Source: Burkholderiaceae bacterium (GTDB taxonomy: Bacteria; Pseudomonadota; Gammaproteobacteria; Burkholderiales; Burkholderiaceae_C). From it: a DNA stretch of 57,859 bases. Location of the stretch: contig JABWBN010000003.1 of assembly GCA_013360485.1 (NCBI GenBank), positions 1 to 57,859 of the forward strand, in the 5' to 3' direction. Positions 10,385-18,353 of the stretch are shown here, in pieces (position 1 is the stretch's first letter; each line of letters starts with the position of its first letter). Made by a program: the position numbers and the translations under genes. Under the pieces are notes generated by a model. The model was not told the origin of the DNA, made no database searches, and saw nothing but the letters and a program-made list of their open reading frames with translations.

Positions 10385-11320
10385 TTATCGCGGTCTTGGT
10401 ACCAGCACTTCGCGCCCCTGGGCATCGTGCTCCCACCGGTAGTGACGCGCGACGAACGCCGCGTCGATGGGCACGCCTTGCCCCGGGCCCACCAGGCTCG
10501 CGTCGATGCGCACGCCGTCGGGCTTGCCCGTGGCCAGATCGACCACCAGCAGGGCCTGGAAGCGTTCGTCGCTCGCCCAGTCCCGACCATCGCCGGCCAG
10601 CACGAAGCGGGTACGTCCGGGAGACAGGGCGATCGCCGGCGAGTTGCTGGCGTTCATCTCGACATCACCCTTGACCTTGCCCTGGTGCCACCAGGGCTCG
10701 ACGGGCCGGGTGGCCAGCGTGCCGACATCGAGAACGACACGGTGGCGCAAGTACAAGAGCCGGCCACCTGCCAGCCGAAGGTTCGGCGGCGAGTCGATGC
10801 GGTCGAGCCCGTAGCCGGTGCTCTGGGGTCCAGGCTGCCCGTTGGCGGAATCGAGCCATTGCAGCGCGCTGTCGCTCGCCTGCGGCGCCAGTTCACGAAC
10901 CTCGGCGTGATCACCTTCATCGACCACCAGGTGATAGCGCATGCCGCTGGCCAGCAGGAGCGCCGGCCTGGGCGCGTCCGGCAACTCGAGCACTTGAAAG
11001 TGCCGCTCGCCCAGGCCAGGCACGGCCACGTTTCGTCCCCGATGGCTGATCGAGTACTCCCGCATGCGCTGGGTACCGAAGGGGTTGCCGGTTCGCATGA
11101 AGAGCCCGCCGTCACCGATGCGCTTCGCGTGCTGGGTGATGACAAACGAACCGACTCTGCGCTCGGCTGCGTCGTCAGCCGAACCGGCGGCGTGCGCGTG
11201 ATCGGTCGCGGCTGCGAACAGAAGGAGCCAGAGGGATGGCGCGCCAGCAAGGCGCCACAACGTGCCGCGGGGCTCGGCGAAGCACCCACGCGCAGACGGC
11301 GACCGGCCCGAATTGCTCAT
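10385..11320 (-). CDS. Exported protein of unknown function
   Basis: I do not recognise this 311-residue protein. The start is placed at MSNSGRSPSARG, where GGAG lies 8 bases upstream; the track start at 11404 lacks support. After a basic stretch comes a hydrophobic segment (LWLLLFAAATDHAHA) that looks like a signal peptide with a longer than usual n-region. The rest is soluble with many short beta-type stretches, and repeated phrases such as LLYLRHRVVLDVGTL and FQALLVVDLATGKPDGVRID suggest a beta-rich, possibly propeller-like fold; that is inference. It is divergent from the small lipoprotein gene at 11563. Confidence 0.6.
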   Translation of the reverse strand: MSNSGRSPSARGCFAEPRGTLWRLAGAPSLWLLLFAAATDHAHAAGSADDAAERRVGSFVITQHAKRIGDGGLFMRTGNPFGTQRMREYSISHRGRNVAVPGLGERHFQVLELPDAPRPALLLASGMRYHLVVDEGDHAEVRELAPQASDSALQWLDSANGQPGPQSTGYGLDRIDSPPNLRLAGGRLLYLRHRVVLDVGTLATRPVEPWWHQGKVKGDVEMNASNSPAIALSPGRTRFVLAGDGRDWASDERFQALLVVDLATGKPDGVRIDASLVGPGQGVPIDAAFVARHYRWEHDAQGREVLVPRPR

Positions 11321-11562
11321 TGCATCGTCTCCAGAAGACTCGTTGCGGCCCACAACGGCCGTGGACGGCGCGCCGCGTCGCTGTAGCGCACCCGGCCTTC
11401 GCATGGGCCCATCCCTGCGGCGAGCGGCCCCGGGACGGCCCGCACATCATCCCCCGACCCGAACTCGGCGTGCTGCATTGAAACAATGGTGTCGCAATGC
11501 CTGAGCAGAATCGTGCGAGGCCGCGCGCCCGCCGGTCGATCTGAACCCAGGAGTCCCTCACG

Positions 11563-11814
11563 ATGATCAAGCCCTTTGCCGTCATCGGCATCGCCGCACT
11601 GGCTGCCGGATGCGCCAGCCAGACCCCCAGCAGCACGCCGGCCCCGGCGGCAGCCAAGACCGCCGCCGCCAAGGTTCCGCAGTGCTACTCCGGCGATGCC
11701 GGACGCTTCTACAACGTCGGCGAAAAGACCACACTGGCAGGGCTGGAGGTCGCATGCACGGCCACCTCCGACGGCAAGAACGGTCAGTGGATGTCGGCCA
11801 AGCACGCCAAGTAG
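11563..11814 (+). CDS. Small lipoprotein, possibly DUF1496-like
   Basis: An 83-residue precursor with a clean lipoprotein signal (MIKPFAVIGIAALAAGCAS; lipobox LAAGC, cysteine at 17). A low-complexity Ala/Pro/Thr linker follows, then a compact C-terminal part with two cysteines (QCYSGDAGRFYNVGEKTTLAGLEVACTATSDGKNGQW) that could form a disulfide. That C-terminal pattern loosely resembles DUF1496 proteins, which is a tentative comparison from memory. AGGAG lies about 10 bp upstream of the ATG. Function unknown; it should be a periplasmic membrane-anchored protein. Confidence 0.7.
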   Translation: MIKPFAVIGIAALAAGCASQTPSSTPAPAAAKTAAAKVPQCYSGDAGRFYNVGEKTTLAGLEVACTATSDGKNGQWMSAKHAK

Positions 11815-11839
11815 CCTTCAACAGCGTGTGGCGCACGTA

Positions 11840-11855
11840 GCCCGGCGAGCCGGGC
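11840..11855. terminator. GC hairpin between lipoprotein gene and broken methyltransferase
   Basis: GCCCGG-CGAG-CCGGGC is a perfect 6-bp stem with a tetraloop located 25 bp past the lipoprotein stop and between convergent genes. A T-tract is lacking, so factor-independent termination is uncertain. Confidence 0.3.
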
Positions 11856-11882
11856 CTCGGTCGACGCCCGGGCATCGCGCCT

Positions 11883-12676
11883 TCATGCCCCTAATGCGTA
11901 GAACGCCATGGCCGGGCTGCGGATATCGAGCCGCTCGAAGCGACCGAACCCCGCCTGCTCGGCCAGCGCCCTCGCCCGACGCTCGCCCCAGCACGCACCC
12001 AGACCCGGTCCACCCATGGCCAGGCTCTGCGGCACGCAGTGCAGGCACGAGATGCCATAGAGCATGCGCGCGAACGGGTTGCCAAAGTTTTCCTGAAGCG
12101 GTCAGGCTCCAGTCCGGCTACGGTCGCGCCCGGGAACGCCTGTGCCAGCGCGATAGGCACCACCCCCACGCCGCAGCCGATGTCGATCGCGCGCCCTCCG
12201 GCCATTAGTCGCTCGGCCACGCCTGGCACCGAGGGCAACCAACTGCGCACCAGCCGGTTGTTGTACACGGCGCGATTCATCGCCGCCAGCGCCTCGGGCA
12301 ACTCCGTGCCGTACTCTGCAAAGCCCACGCCTGCCCCGCTGCGAAACGCAGGCTCGAGTTGCGCAATGGCGCCGGCGATCGAAGGCAGGCCCCCGAAAAG
12401 CCCAGCCAGCCAGCACTCCGACGTGCGATCGGTCAGAAACTGGGCATGTTCATCCGGCAGCTCGAAGGCGCCCGTCGCAGGATCGTAGTCCACGTAACCG
12501 GCGCCAGCCATGCCGGCGAGCCACTCCTCGGCGTAGCGCGGGGCGATTTGGGCGCGCTGTGCCAAAGCCTCGAACAGCTGCAGGCGACTGCCCAGCAGCA
12601 CCAGCGATGCGGCCATCGTGGTGGCCACATCCCCGACCATCTTCAACGTGAAGGAATTGGCGCGCTGCTTGTCCAT
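11883..12676 (-). pseudogene. SAM-dependent methyltransferase, broken by internal deletion and frameshift
   Basis: The first part is a recognisable methyltransferase: a helical N-terminal domain (VATTMAASLVLLGSRLQLFEAL) and the SAM-binding motif AIDIGCGVGVVPIALAQAFPGATVAGLEPD. Directly after it the reading frame runs into sequence with no family resemblance. In another frame the family's C-terminus appears: ARMLYGISCLHCVPQSLAMG and GLGACWGERRARALAEQAGF, ending at 11883. Roughly 90 to 100 residues that normally lie between these two parts, including the post-II and post-III motifs, are missing. A single sequencing indel cannot explain that. The start at MDKQRANSF has GGAG 7 bp upstream. The gene is divergent from the bicupin, with 248 bp between them. 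Confidence 0.85.
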
Positions 12677-12924
12677 CTGGGCACTCCATTCTGGATCCGC
12701 GACCGTTAGGCTCGGCCGCAAGCCGAATCGCGAACGTACCGGGTTGACCACGGTTCGGCATGGAGTCCAAGCGATCGTGGCACCTCAACGGCCGAGGTTC
12801 CGCCGCGGCAGCGCAATGCCAGATTTCGAACGCGCTCGTAGAAATCGGCATCATTCAGCGATCGGTGCAGCCGGTATGGTGCGTGCTCATGGGCCTGCAT
12901 CCGCGGGCCTGGACACACCGAATC

Positions 12925-13785
12925 ATGGCCACGATCAACGACATCACATTCATCGACACCCTGGCGGCCGCGCCTGTCTCCGTTGCCTCAGGAATCGAAC
13001 GGACGATTTGCAGCCCGGACCTGTGCGGCTCGAAGAACCTCATCGCCTACCGCCGCACGATTTCCGCGGGGCGCAGCCTGAGCGTAGAGGCCGGCGACAA
13101 CTACCATCTGCTGTACGTCATCGAGGGCGCGGCAGACGGGCAGATCCGCTTCGGCGGCGACTCGCACGCAGCCGACGAAGGTGCCGGCGTGTTGCTGGTG
13201 CCAGGCGAGTCGGCCTCCATCCACGCGCAGGGCTCAAACCTCGACGTGCTGCACCTGGTGACGCCCAAGCCCCCTGCAGCGGTCGAGAACGGTCTGCCTG
13301 GCGGACCGGGCTACTTCTTCAACCGCGGCACGTTGCGGGCGCTGGCTGACTCCAGCGGCGGCCGGGTGCGCCGCTTCTGCGTGGAGTCCAGCGTGCGCTA
13401 TCCGGACGGGCGTCGGCTGACGCAGACCAACGCGATACAGGCGGGCGAGATGCACTACAACGCCGGCGGCGCGTCGCCCTATCACCTGCACAAGCCGACC
13501 GAGGCCAATCCCGACGGCGCCGCCCACTGCTACATCACGTTCAAGGGACGCGGCAAGGTCGACGTCGGCGAGACCTCCCAAGTCATCGAGCCGGGCACGC
13601 TGGTCTATTTCCCCTCTGGCATCCCTCACCAGCTCAACGCCTGGGAGGGCGCGCTGGACTACTTCGAGATCCAGGCATGGCGCAGCTTCAAGACCGACAT
13701 CCTGAGCAACGATCCGCTTGGCCTGAAGTGGTTCTACGTTGGCGAAGGCGCTGACGAGCCCAAGGTCGAGTGGAACCAGAGCTGA
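12925..13785 (+). CDS. Two-domain cupin protein
   Basis: A 286-residue cytosolic protein with two cupin barrels. In the second, the metal ligands are visible (SPYHLHKPTEANPD and later FPSGIPHQLNAWEG). The first (YHLLYVIEGAADGQIRFG then GVLLVPGESASIHA) has lost most metal ligands, as is common in bicupins. The start MATINDITFIDTL is preferred over the track's 12760 because the upstream 55 residues look non-coding; MGLHPRAW at 12889 is an alternative, and neither has a strong ribosome binding site. Substrate unknown; cupins of this kind are often dioxygenases or isomerases. Confidence 0.8.
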   Translation: MATINDITFIDTLAAAPVSVASGIERTICSPDLCGSKNLIAYRRTISAGRSLSVEAGDNYHLLYVIEGAADGQIRFGGDSHAADEGAGVLLVPGESASIHAQGSNLDVLHLVTPKPPAAVENGLPGGPGYFFNRGTLRALADSSGGRVRRFCVESSVRYPDGRRLTQTNAIQAGEMHYNAGGASPYHLHKPTEANPDGAAHCYITFKGRGKVDVGETSQVIEPGTLVYFPSGIPHQLNAWEGALDYFEIQAWRSFKTDILSNDPLGLKWFYVGEGADEPKVEWNQS

Positions 13786-13788
13786 AGG

Positions 13789-13809
13789 CCGGCCGCGGAA
13801 AGCGGCTGG
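13789..13809 (+). terminator. Hairpin downstream of bicupin gene
   Basis: A stem built on GCCGC-GGAAA-GCGGC, extended by three pairs including one G-T, lies a few bases after the bicupin stop. No T-tract follows. Confidence 0.3.
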
Positions 13810-13841
13810 GCTGAGGCGCGCCTGCGCGCGACGAAGTGGTT

Positions 13842-14105
13842 GTCACTCCCACTCTTTTTGTCTGTCAACAGGCGGGTGCTGTTCATAGGCAAGACTCGCG
13901 ATTTGGCCGCGTGGCAGAGGGTCGATACCGACATCTCTGCCGTCGCGATCTTGGCCTCGCGCGGGGCAAAGATCTGCCGATTCCAGGCATGAATGGCGGG
14001 AATCGGCGTCGGAGGATCTGTGGCCGACCCGTTAAGCAGCAGTATGTCGGTGTCGAATGGCCACTTTGCCGCGCGATGACGGTAGTTCCGCGCGGGCTGA
14101 CGGTA
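13842..14105. repeat. Element end, copy A: guaA-3'-end-like core plus paired TGACGGTA boxes
   Basis: The left edge (13842-13854) repeats 13 bases found at the guaA stop codon. The following 250 bases are homologous to copy B at 16225: shared blocks include TGTCAACAG, CATAGG, GGTCGATACCGACA and a final pair of TGACGGTA boxes at 14077 and 14098, 21 bp apart. No gene is supported here, although a minus-strand frame with the phrase RDG..VGID is conserved between the two copies. Confidence 0.6.
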
Positions 14106-14137
14106 TTGCGGTCTGAATCACCTTCGTCACTCGCGTT

Positions 14138-14166
14138 CGCCTTACAATATTGATATTTGTAAGGCG
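14138..14166 (+). promoter_or_regulatory. Probable vapBC operator (10-bp inverted repeat)
   Basis: CGCCTTACAA and TTGTAAGGCG are exact reverse complements separated by 9 bases, ending 6 bp before the vapB ATG. AbrB-type antitoxins bind such palindromes to repress their own operon. A -10-like TACAAT lies inside the left arm. Confidence 0.65.
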
Positions 14167-14172
14167 CATGCC

Positions 14173-14394
14173 ATGAGTGAATCCACCATTACCGCGAAAG
14201 GCCAGACCACCGTGCCCGCGGACATCCGGACACTTGTCAATGCCAAGCCCGGCACGCGGCTGGTCTGGTCGGCGATGCCCGACGGCACCATCATCGTCCG
14301 GGCCAAGACCAAGTCCATACTCGACATGGCCGGCATGCTCAAGGCACCCAAGGGCAAGCATGTCAGCGTCGACGACATGAACCCCTGGCGCTGA
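14173..14394 (+). CDS. vapB: AbrB/MazE-fold antitoxin of a VapBC module
   Basis: A 73-residue swapped-hairpin AbrB protein (STITAKGQTTVPADIRTLV, the canonical DNA-binding hairpin), followed by a C-terminal tail (SILDMAGMLKAPKGKHVSVDDM) expected to wrap around the toxin. It would repress its own operon through the palindrome upstream and neutralise the PIN toxin encoded 10 bp downstream. AAGG lies 8 bases before the ATG. It sits in the accessory region between the two guaA-like repeat copies. Confidence 0.92.
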   Translation: MSESTITAKGQTTVPADIRTLVNAKPGTRLVWSAMPDGTIIVRAKTKSILDMAGMLKAPKGKHVSVDDMNPWR

Positions 14395-14404
14395 CTTCGG
14401 CACG

Positions 14405-14809
14405 ATGCCAGCTCTCGACACCAACGTCCTGGTGCGCTATGTCGTCCAGGACGATTCCTCGCAACTGGCCGCCGCCAAGCGCCTCATCGGCCGCTGTGTC
14501 GCAGAAGGCTCGACGCTGTTCGTCCCCGATACGGTCGTGCTCGAGTTGGAATGGGTGCTGCGATCCAGCTTCGCATTCCGCAAAGAAGAGGTGCTGATGA
14601 CCCTGTCCAGCCTTTTTTCGGCGGCCGAGTTGACGTTCGAGTCCGAGCGCCCGCTCGAGATCGCGCTGCAGTTGTTCCGTGAGGGATCCGCCGACTTTGC
14701 GGACTGCCTCCACGTCGCGTTGGCCACGCAGGCTGGCGAGCAGCCGCTGTGGACTTTCGACAAGGGGGCAGCCAAGGTCAGCGGAGCGCAACTGTTGGCC
14801 AAGGCTTGA
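14405..14809 (+). CDS. vapC: PIN-domain ribonuclease toxin VapC
   Basis: A 134-residue PIN-domain toxin that cuts RNA (often initiator tRNA or rRNA) when its antitoxin is degraded. All four acidic active-site positions are visible: Asp in LDTNVLVRYV, Glu in LELEWVL, Asp in DFADCLH and Asp in TFDKGAA. The ATG is 10 bp after vapB, so the two form one operon. No truncation or frameshift is seen and the module looks functional. The exact RNA target cannot be deduced. Confidence 0.93.
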   Translation: MPALDTNVLVRYVVQDDSSQLAAAKRLIGRCVAEGSTLFVPDTVVLELEWVLRSSFAFRKEEVLMTLSSLFSAAELTFESERPLEIALQLFREGSADFADCLHVALATQAGEQPLWTFDKGAAKVSGAQLLAKA

Positions 14810-14920
14810 ATCGCGAAGTGACCAAGGAAACGTCGGCACCGAACGCCTTAAGTGGTTGTCGCATCGAGACTTTGTGACGAACTTTTTACCGTCACGACAC
14901 TCCCGCTCGGACGCGCCGCG

Positions 14921-15241
14921 TCAGTGCGCATCCACCGTCTGCTCTTCGGCTTCCTTCCACGGCCTGATCTTTGCGAGCGTCTTCGCGAGGCTCGCCTTCG
15001 CGACCTCGGTGTCGTAGTCCGCCTGCAGGCGCAGCCACCAGCCGTCGGTGAGTCCGAAGAAGCGGCACAGCCGCAGATCGGTGTCCGCGGTGATGGCACG
15101 CTTGCCGGCGACGATCTCGCCGATGCGCTGCGCGGGCACATCGATCTCCTTCGCCAGCCGGTAGTTGCTCATGCCCAAGGGCTTGAGGAACTCCTCGGCG
15201 AGCATCTCGCCGGGCGACACCGGTTTGAGTTTCCTGCTCAT
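14921..15241 (-). CDS. higA: HigA antitoxin (XRE-family HTH)
   Basis: A 106-residue antitoxin of the HigBA type. The helix-turn-helix is clear (MSNYRLAKEIDVPAQRIGEIVAGKRAITADTDLRLCRFF), preceded by PVSPGEMLAEEFLKPLG, the standard HigA/VapI opening. The ATG at 15241 lies 11 bp after the higB stop; the longer track ORF (to 15766) only reads through higB in another frame. It should bind the direct repeats upstream of higB and repress the pair. Toxin-first gene order is typical of higBA. Confidence 0.93.
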   Translation of the reverse strand: MSRKLKPVSPGEMLAEEFLKPLGMSNYRLAKEIDVPAQRIGEIVAGKRAITADTDLRLCRFFGLTDGWWLRLQADYDTEVAKASLAKTLAKIRPWKEAEEQTVDAH

Positions 15242-15252
15242 CTCTCTTTGCC

Positions 15253-15534
15253 TCAGTGATAGTCCACGATCTCGACGTCTTCGGCATCGCTGCCCGTCCA
15301 GCGGAAGCAGATGCGGAACTGATCGTTCACCCGCAAGCTCCACTGGCCCGCGCGATCGCCCTTCAGCTGCTCGAGCCGGTTGGCCGGCGGCGCGCGCAGG
15401 TCTTCGATGTGTCGCGCCAGGTCGAGCTGCTTCAGCTTGCGCAGCGCCGGGCGCTCGATGTTGGCGAAGCGTGCCACCCGGCGCAAGTGAAAGAGCGCTT
15501 CGGTGTCGGCACACTTGAACGTCCTGATCGCCAC
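15253..15534 (-). CDS. higB: HigB toxin (RelE superfamily mRNA interferase)
   Basis: A 93-residue ribosome-dependent mRNA nuclease of the RelE superfamily. GDRAGQWSLRVNDQFRICFRW is the conserved C-terminal beta-sheet with catalytic Arg residues. The start is taken as GTG at 15534 (reading MAIRTFKCADTEALF), which matches family N-termini. The track start at 15570 is a TTG that lies inside the -35 region of a strong promoter and cannot be right. With the -10 box ending 8 bases upstream of the GTG, the transcript would begin at or next to the start codon. Confidence 0.9.
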   Translation of the reverse strand: MAIRTFKCADTEALFHLRRVARFANIERPALRKLKQLDLARHIEDLRAPPANRLEQLKGDRAGQWSLRVNDQFRICFRWTGSDAEDVEIVDYH

Positions 15535-15541
15535 AGGCAAA

Positions 15542-15579
15542 ATAGTATTGCGAGGCGTGATTAACGTCAAGCGTGATTA
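15542..15579 (-). promoter_or_regulatory. higBA promoter with direct-repeat operator
   Basis: On the minus strand TTGACG, a 17-bp spacer and TACTAT form a near-consensus housekeeping promoter. Two copies of TAATCACGC, 16 bp apart, flank the -35 hexamer and are a likely HigA binding site. A predicted transcription start about 7 bases after the -10 falls next to the higB GTG. Confidence 0.65.
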
Positions 15580-15582
15580 TCG

Positions 15583-16059
15583 ATGAGCCCAGTCGCCGCG
15601 CACAAGTGGGCGTTCGCGCCGCGTTTTCGCCGGCATGCCTTCGGCTGGCGCTCGCAGCCTGCCGTGCAGCGCGTTCGGCAAGCCGTGGCCGAGGTCCAGA
15701 TACTCGCGAAGAAGGACCCGGCGCTCGCCGCCGGCGGTGCGGTCCTGTTCCTCGAGAAGGTGTCACCGGCGCTCGTGCGGGTCAATAGTTCCTCCGGCGC
15801 CATCGGCACCGCGGTCAATCACGCGATCGACCGCCAAGAAGCCGATCGCCGCGTCGCTGGGAACACGAACGATCCCGAAAGCTTCATGCGACGGCCGCTG
15901 TACGGCGCGTGTCCGCCGCAGCCACACATCTCACCAGAAACGCGCTGCTCGCACGAAAACTCCGCCACAGTTAGCGTGCCGAAGCAATGTTCCTCGCCCA
16001 CGCCCAAGGCGAAGCGGAATCTGATAATCGACGCGATGGCGATATTTGCTGGTCAGTGA
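15583..16059 (+). pseudogene. Truncated gene, N-terminus of a DUF6880-like protein
   Basis: The first 85 or so residues (HKWAFAPRFRRHAFGWRSQP, then KKDPALAAGGAVLFLEKVSPAL and SSSGAIGTAVNHAID) resemble the start of a family of larger uncharacterised proteins that I recall as DUF6880; this is from memory. After NHAID the resemblance stops and the remaining 70 residues are Pro/Ser/Cys-rich, with no sign of coding pressure. I read it as a 5' gene fragment joined to unrelated DNA. It is divergent from higB and shares its promoter region. Confidence 0.55.
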
Positions 16060-16062
16060 AGA

Positions 16063-16227
16063 TCAGGGTTTCTTCCCGACCGGGCCGAAGCCGTGGTGCT
16101 CGTTCTCGTAGTCCTCGATCCGCGTGACGAGCACGTCGCGCTCCCTCGCCTGTGCGCTGCCCTCCTCGGCCTGGAAGACACCCCGTAGGTGGCGGAAGGC
16201 GCGCTGCAGATCCTCGTCGTTGGGGAC
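16063..16227 (-). pseudogene. C-terminal gene fragment, antitoxin-like
   Basis: A short minus-strand frame, too short for the track, reads DLQRAFRHLRGVFQAEEGSA then ARERDVLVTRIEDYENEHHG and ends KKP-stop. The second phrase resembles the N-terminal segment of some HigA-type antitoxins (DVLVTLIEDYE..HHP), but no helix-turn-helix follows. The frame stays open across the guaA-like core to its right, with a possible GTG there. It could be a fragment or a small gene fused to the repeat. Confidence 0.4.
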
Positions 16228-16488
16228 CTTTACTCCCACTCTATTGTCAACAGCCGGGCACCTCTCATAGGTAGATCTCGGTCTTCGAGGCCGTTCCGGA
16301 AGGTCGATACCGACAAAACTACCGTCGCGGTTCCCACCGGAACTGGCGCCCCGTTTCGCCGATCTTGTCCCGTCGAGCCACCCTCGCCTCTCGCCACGGA
16401 GCTCTTGGGCTCAAGCGGGACCAACTTGACGGTATCCGGTGGCAAGTCGCTCGGGTCAATGACGGTATTCCTGGAGTCGGTGACGGTA
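16225..16488. repeat. Element end, copy B: guaA-3'-end-like core plus TGACGGTA boxes
   Basis: Bases 16225-16248 match 20 of 24 positions spanning the guaA stop codon (25336-25359), in the same orientation. The following 240 bases are homologous to copy A. A TGACGGTA pair 21 bp apart (16460 and 16481) lies 219 bp from the core, against 223 bp in copy A. A third box lies at 16427, and single boxes follow at 16566 and 16619. The track ORF 16230-16544 ends in LLTIEWE, echoing the GuaA C-terminus TIEWE. Confidence 0.6.
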
Positions 16489-16661
16489 TTGCATCCTCTG
16501 GCCGCCCCGCCCGGCCTTCGACCTCGTCCGGGAGTATGACTCACCTCTCAAACGGGGCGGACCATTGACGGTACCAACAGCCGCCGCCGGCCGGTCCCGT
16601 CGGTATCAGCGGGCCGTGTGACGGTATGCGGGGCGGCCGTTCTCGGAGGGCCCTGCGCAAC

Positions 16662-17972
16662 TCAAGACCTTAGCGAACGGCGGAGATCGCCCCTCTCTGC
16701 TGCCGTTCGCGGTTCCGCGAACAGGCCTGGCAGTCCAGACTTGGCCGCGAGCAGCGCAGGATGCTCGCCTGTGGCCTTCCACGTCAGGCCGCAGGCAGCC
16801 ACCAGCAGCGAGCGCACCGGGGCGATGGCGGCGATCAGCTGCCGACGGATGCCCGAGGCCCGGCTCGGTGAGCGTTGAGCACGCTTGGCCGCAATGAGTT
16901 CGAGCAGCCGCGTGCGCAGTTCGGCTGCCCGGTCTTCGTCCTGGGCCAGCTCAGCCAACTCTTGCAGCAGCGGCTGGTACTGCCGCGACCAGTCGATGGC
17001 CAACACTGCGTCGTCGGCGCATTGGCGCCAGAGATCGGCGGCGCGGCGCTGGAACATGAGGATGAACTGGTCGGTGGCCGTCAGCAGGCAGTAGCGCAGG
17101 AAGCAGGCCATTTCGACGGTCCGTGCCCGCTCCTTGATGCGCTCGCTGATCGACGGTGGCCGTGTGGCCATGCGCCGGGCGTAGCGGCGCACGAGCGCAT
17201 CGTTGAGCTCGCCCAGGTATCGATCCAGGCCCAGGCCGTTGAGGAAGGTGATGCGCTCGAGCACTTCGGCGATCTGGCGCGTGGAGTGCTTGGCCGGCGC
17301 GCTCCACAGCCAGCTCTGGCAGTGCTGGCCGTCCGGCCGGGTGGCAGCCACAGCAGCGGCCCACTGCTTCAAGGCAGTGGCCGACACCGTGGCCCGGATG
17401 AACGCGGCCGTGGCGGCCTCGAGGTCGGCCGGTGCGGCCGCCACCAGCGCCCGGATGGCGCGCTCGTGCACGATGATCAGCCTGTGCTCGTACAACCAGT
17501 GCCGGGCCCGCAGCAGCAGCCGCTCGCGGTCGGCGGTGTGGGCCACCTCGTCGCGCAAAATGCGCACCAGTGCGCGGCGCTGGTGTTCGCTCATCCAGGC
17601 AAAGCCCAGGACCTCGCAGGCCTGCTGCTGGTGATCGAACAAGGTCCGGCCGCGCGAATACAACGCCCGCAGCGATGCCAGATCGGGCGTGGCGATGTCC
17701 AGCGTCTGGCCCAGGTGCCGCAGCAAAGCAACCGGCACGGCGCGAACGCTGTTCAAAGGCCGCCCGCTCATGCGCACGAAACCGATGTGCAGCGCCAGGC
17801 CCAGCTTGTGGTGGTCGCCCCTGCGCCGTTCGATCAGCTCCCGCTCGGCGAGGCTGAAGGTGAAGAAGGCCTGCAGCTCGAACGGGCTGAACTCACGCGG
17901 CAGCTCACGCAGGCCCAGGTACGGTGGGTGCCAGCCCTGCATCGCCGCCGCTCCCCACGAGTCGAAAGGCAA
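16662..17972 (-). pseudogene. Tn3-family transposase, N-terminal remnant (DUF4158 type)
   Basis: About 430 residues of a transposase that is normally close to 1,000. LRELPREFSPFELQAFFTFS and ERELIERRRGDHHKLGLALH are the DUF4158 opening of IS1071/Tn4651-type Tn3 transposases, and the middle (RITFLNGLGLDRYLGELN) continues the family pattern. The catalytic DDE part is absent: after about 16700 the frame enters unrelated sequence and stops. The gene reads away from the terminal inverted repeat at 18060-18095, about 90 bp upstream of its start, as in intact elements. The element cannot transpose by itself. Confidence 0.88.
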
Positions 17973-18059
17973 CCAAAGATACGCCCAGCTGAACCGAACA
18001 GCAAACGCCGCGAAATCAATGACTTACCGCTGAGCACCCGCGCAGTTGCTGGCGATCCG

Positions 18060-18095
18060 AACCGTCACCTTTTGCACCGAAGTCAAGGGGACCCC
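18060..18095 (-). mobile_element. Tn3-family terminal inverted repeat (IS1071-like)
   Basis: On the minus strand the sequence begins GGGGTCCCC and ends GGTGCAAAAGGTGACGGTT. A GGGG start with a TGCAA...GTGACGGT inner end is the layout of IS1071-group inverted repeats, recalled from memory. It marks the right end of the truncated transposon; no matching left-end repeat was found. Confidence 0.7.
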
Positions 18096-18097
18096 GC

Positions 18098-18242
18098 ATC
18101 GGTCGGCCGGGCTCGATCAGGATGTGCCGGATGCCGTGGCCCTGCGCTCAGCCGATGAACGCTCGGCTGGTGAACTCCGGGCCGTTGTCGGGGCGCACGG
18201 ATCGGCCACGGTCAGGCACTTCAAGCGCCGGCCGCTGCCGGC
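18098..18242 (-). mobile_element. IS3-family transposase (OrfB) scrap
   Basis: Minus-strand reading gives SGRRLKCLTVAD, then in another frame RPDNGPEFTSRAF, a stop, and HGIRHILIEPGRP. All are signatures of the IS3-family integrase core, including the second catalytic Asp in DNGPEF. About 35 residues between the first two blocks are deleted and an in-frame stop interrupts the third. It directly abuts the Tn3 inverted repeat, so the Tn3 element may have inserted into this IS. Confidence 0.8.
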
Positions 18243-18353
18243 CCATTGATTGCGGAGCCCCGCATGAGATTCTCAAAGTCTACCCGATTGAGATGCCATG
18301 TCGTCTACGTCATAACTCGGTCGCGATTCAGCCCGTCATTCCTGGCGTCGTTC

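Noticed and set aside
16230-16544. Minus-strand ORF ending LLTIEWE as a real gene
   Set aside because: It covers the repeat element; the NTV repeats in its translation are the TGACGGTA boxes read in reverse, and the ending comes from the guaA-like core. No family resemblance.
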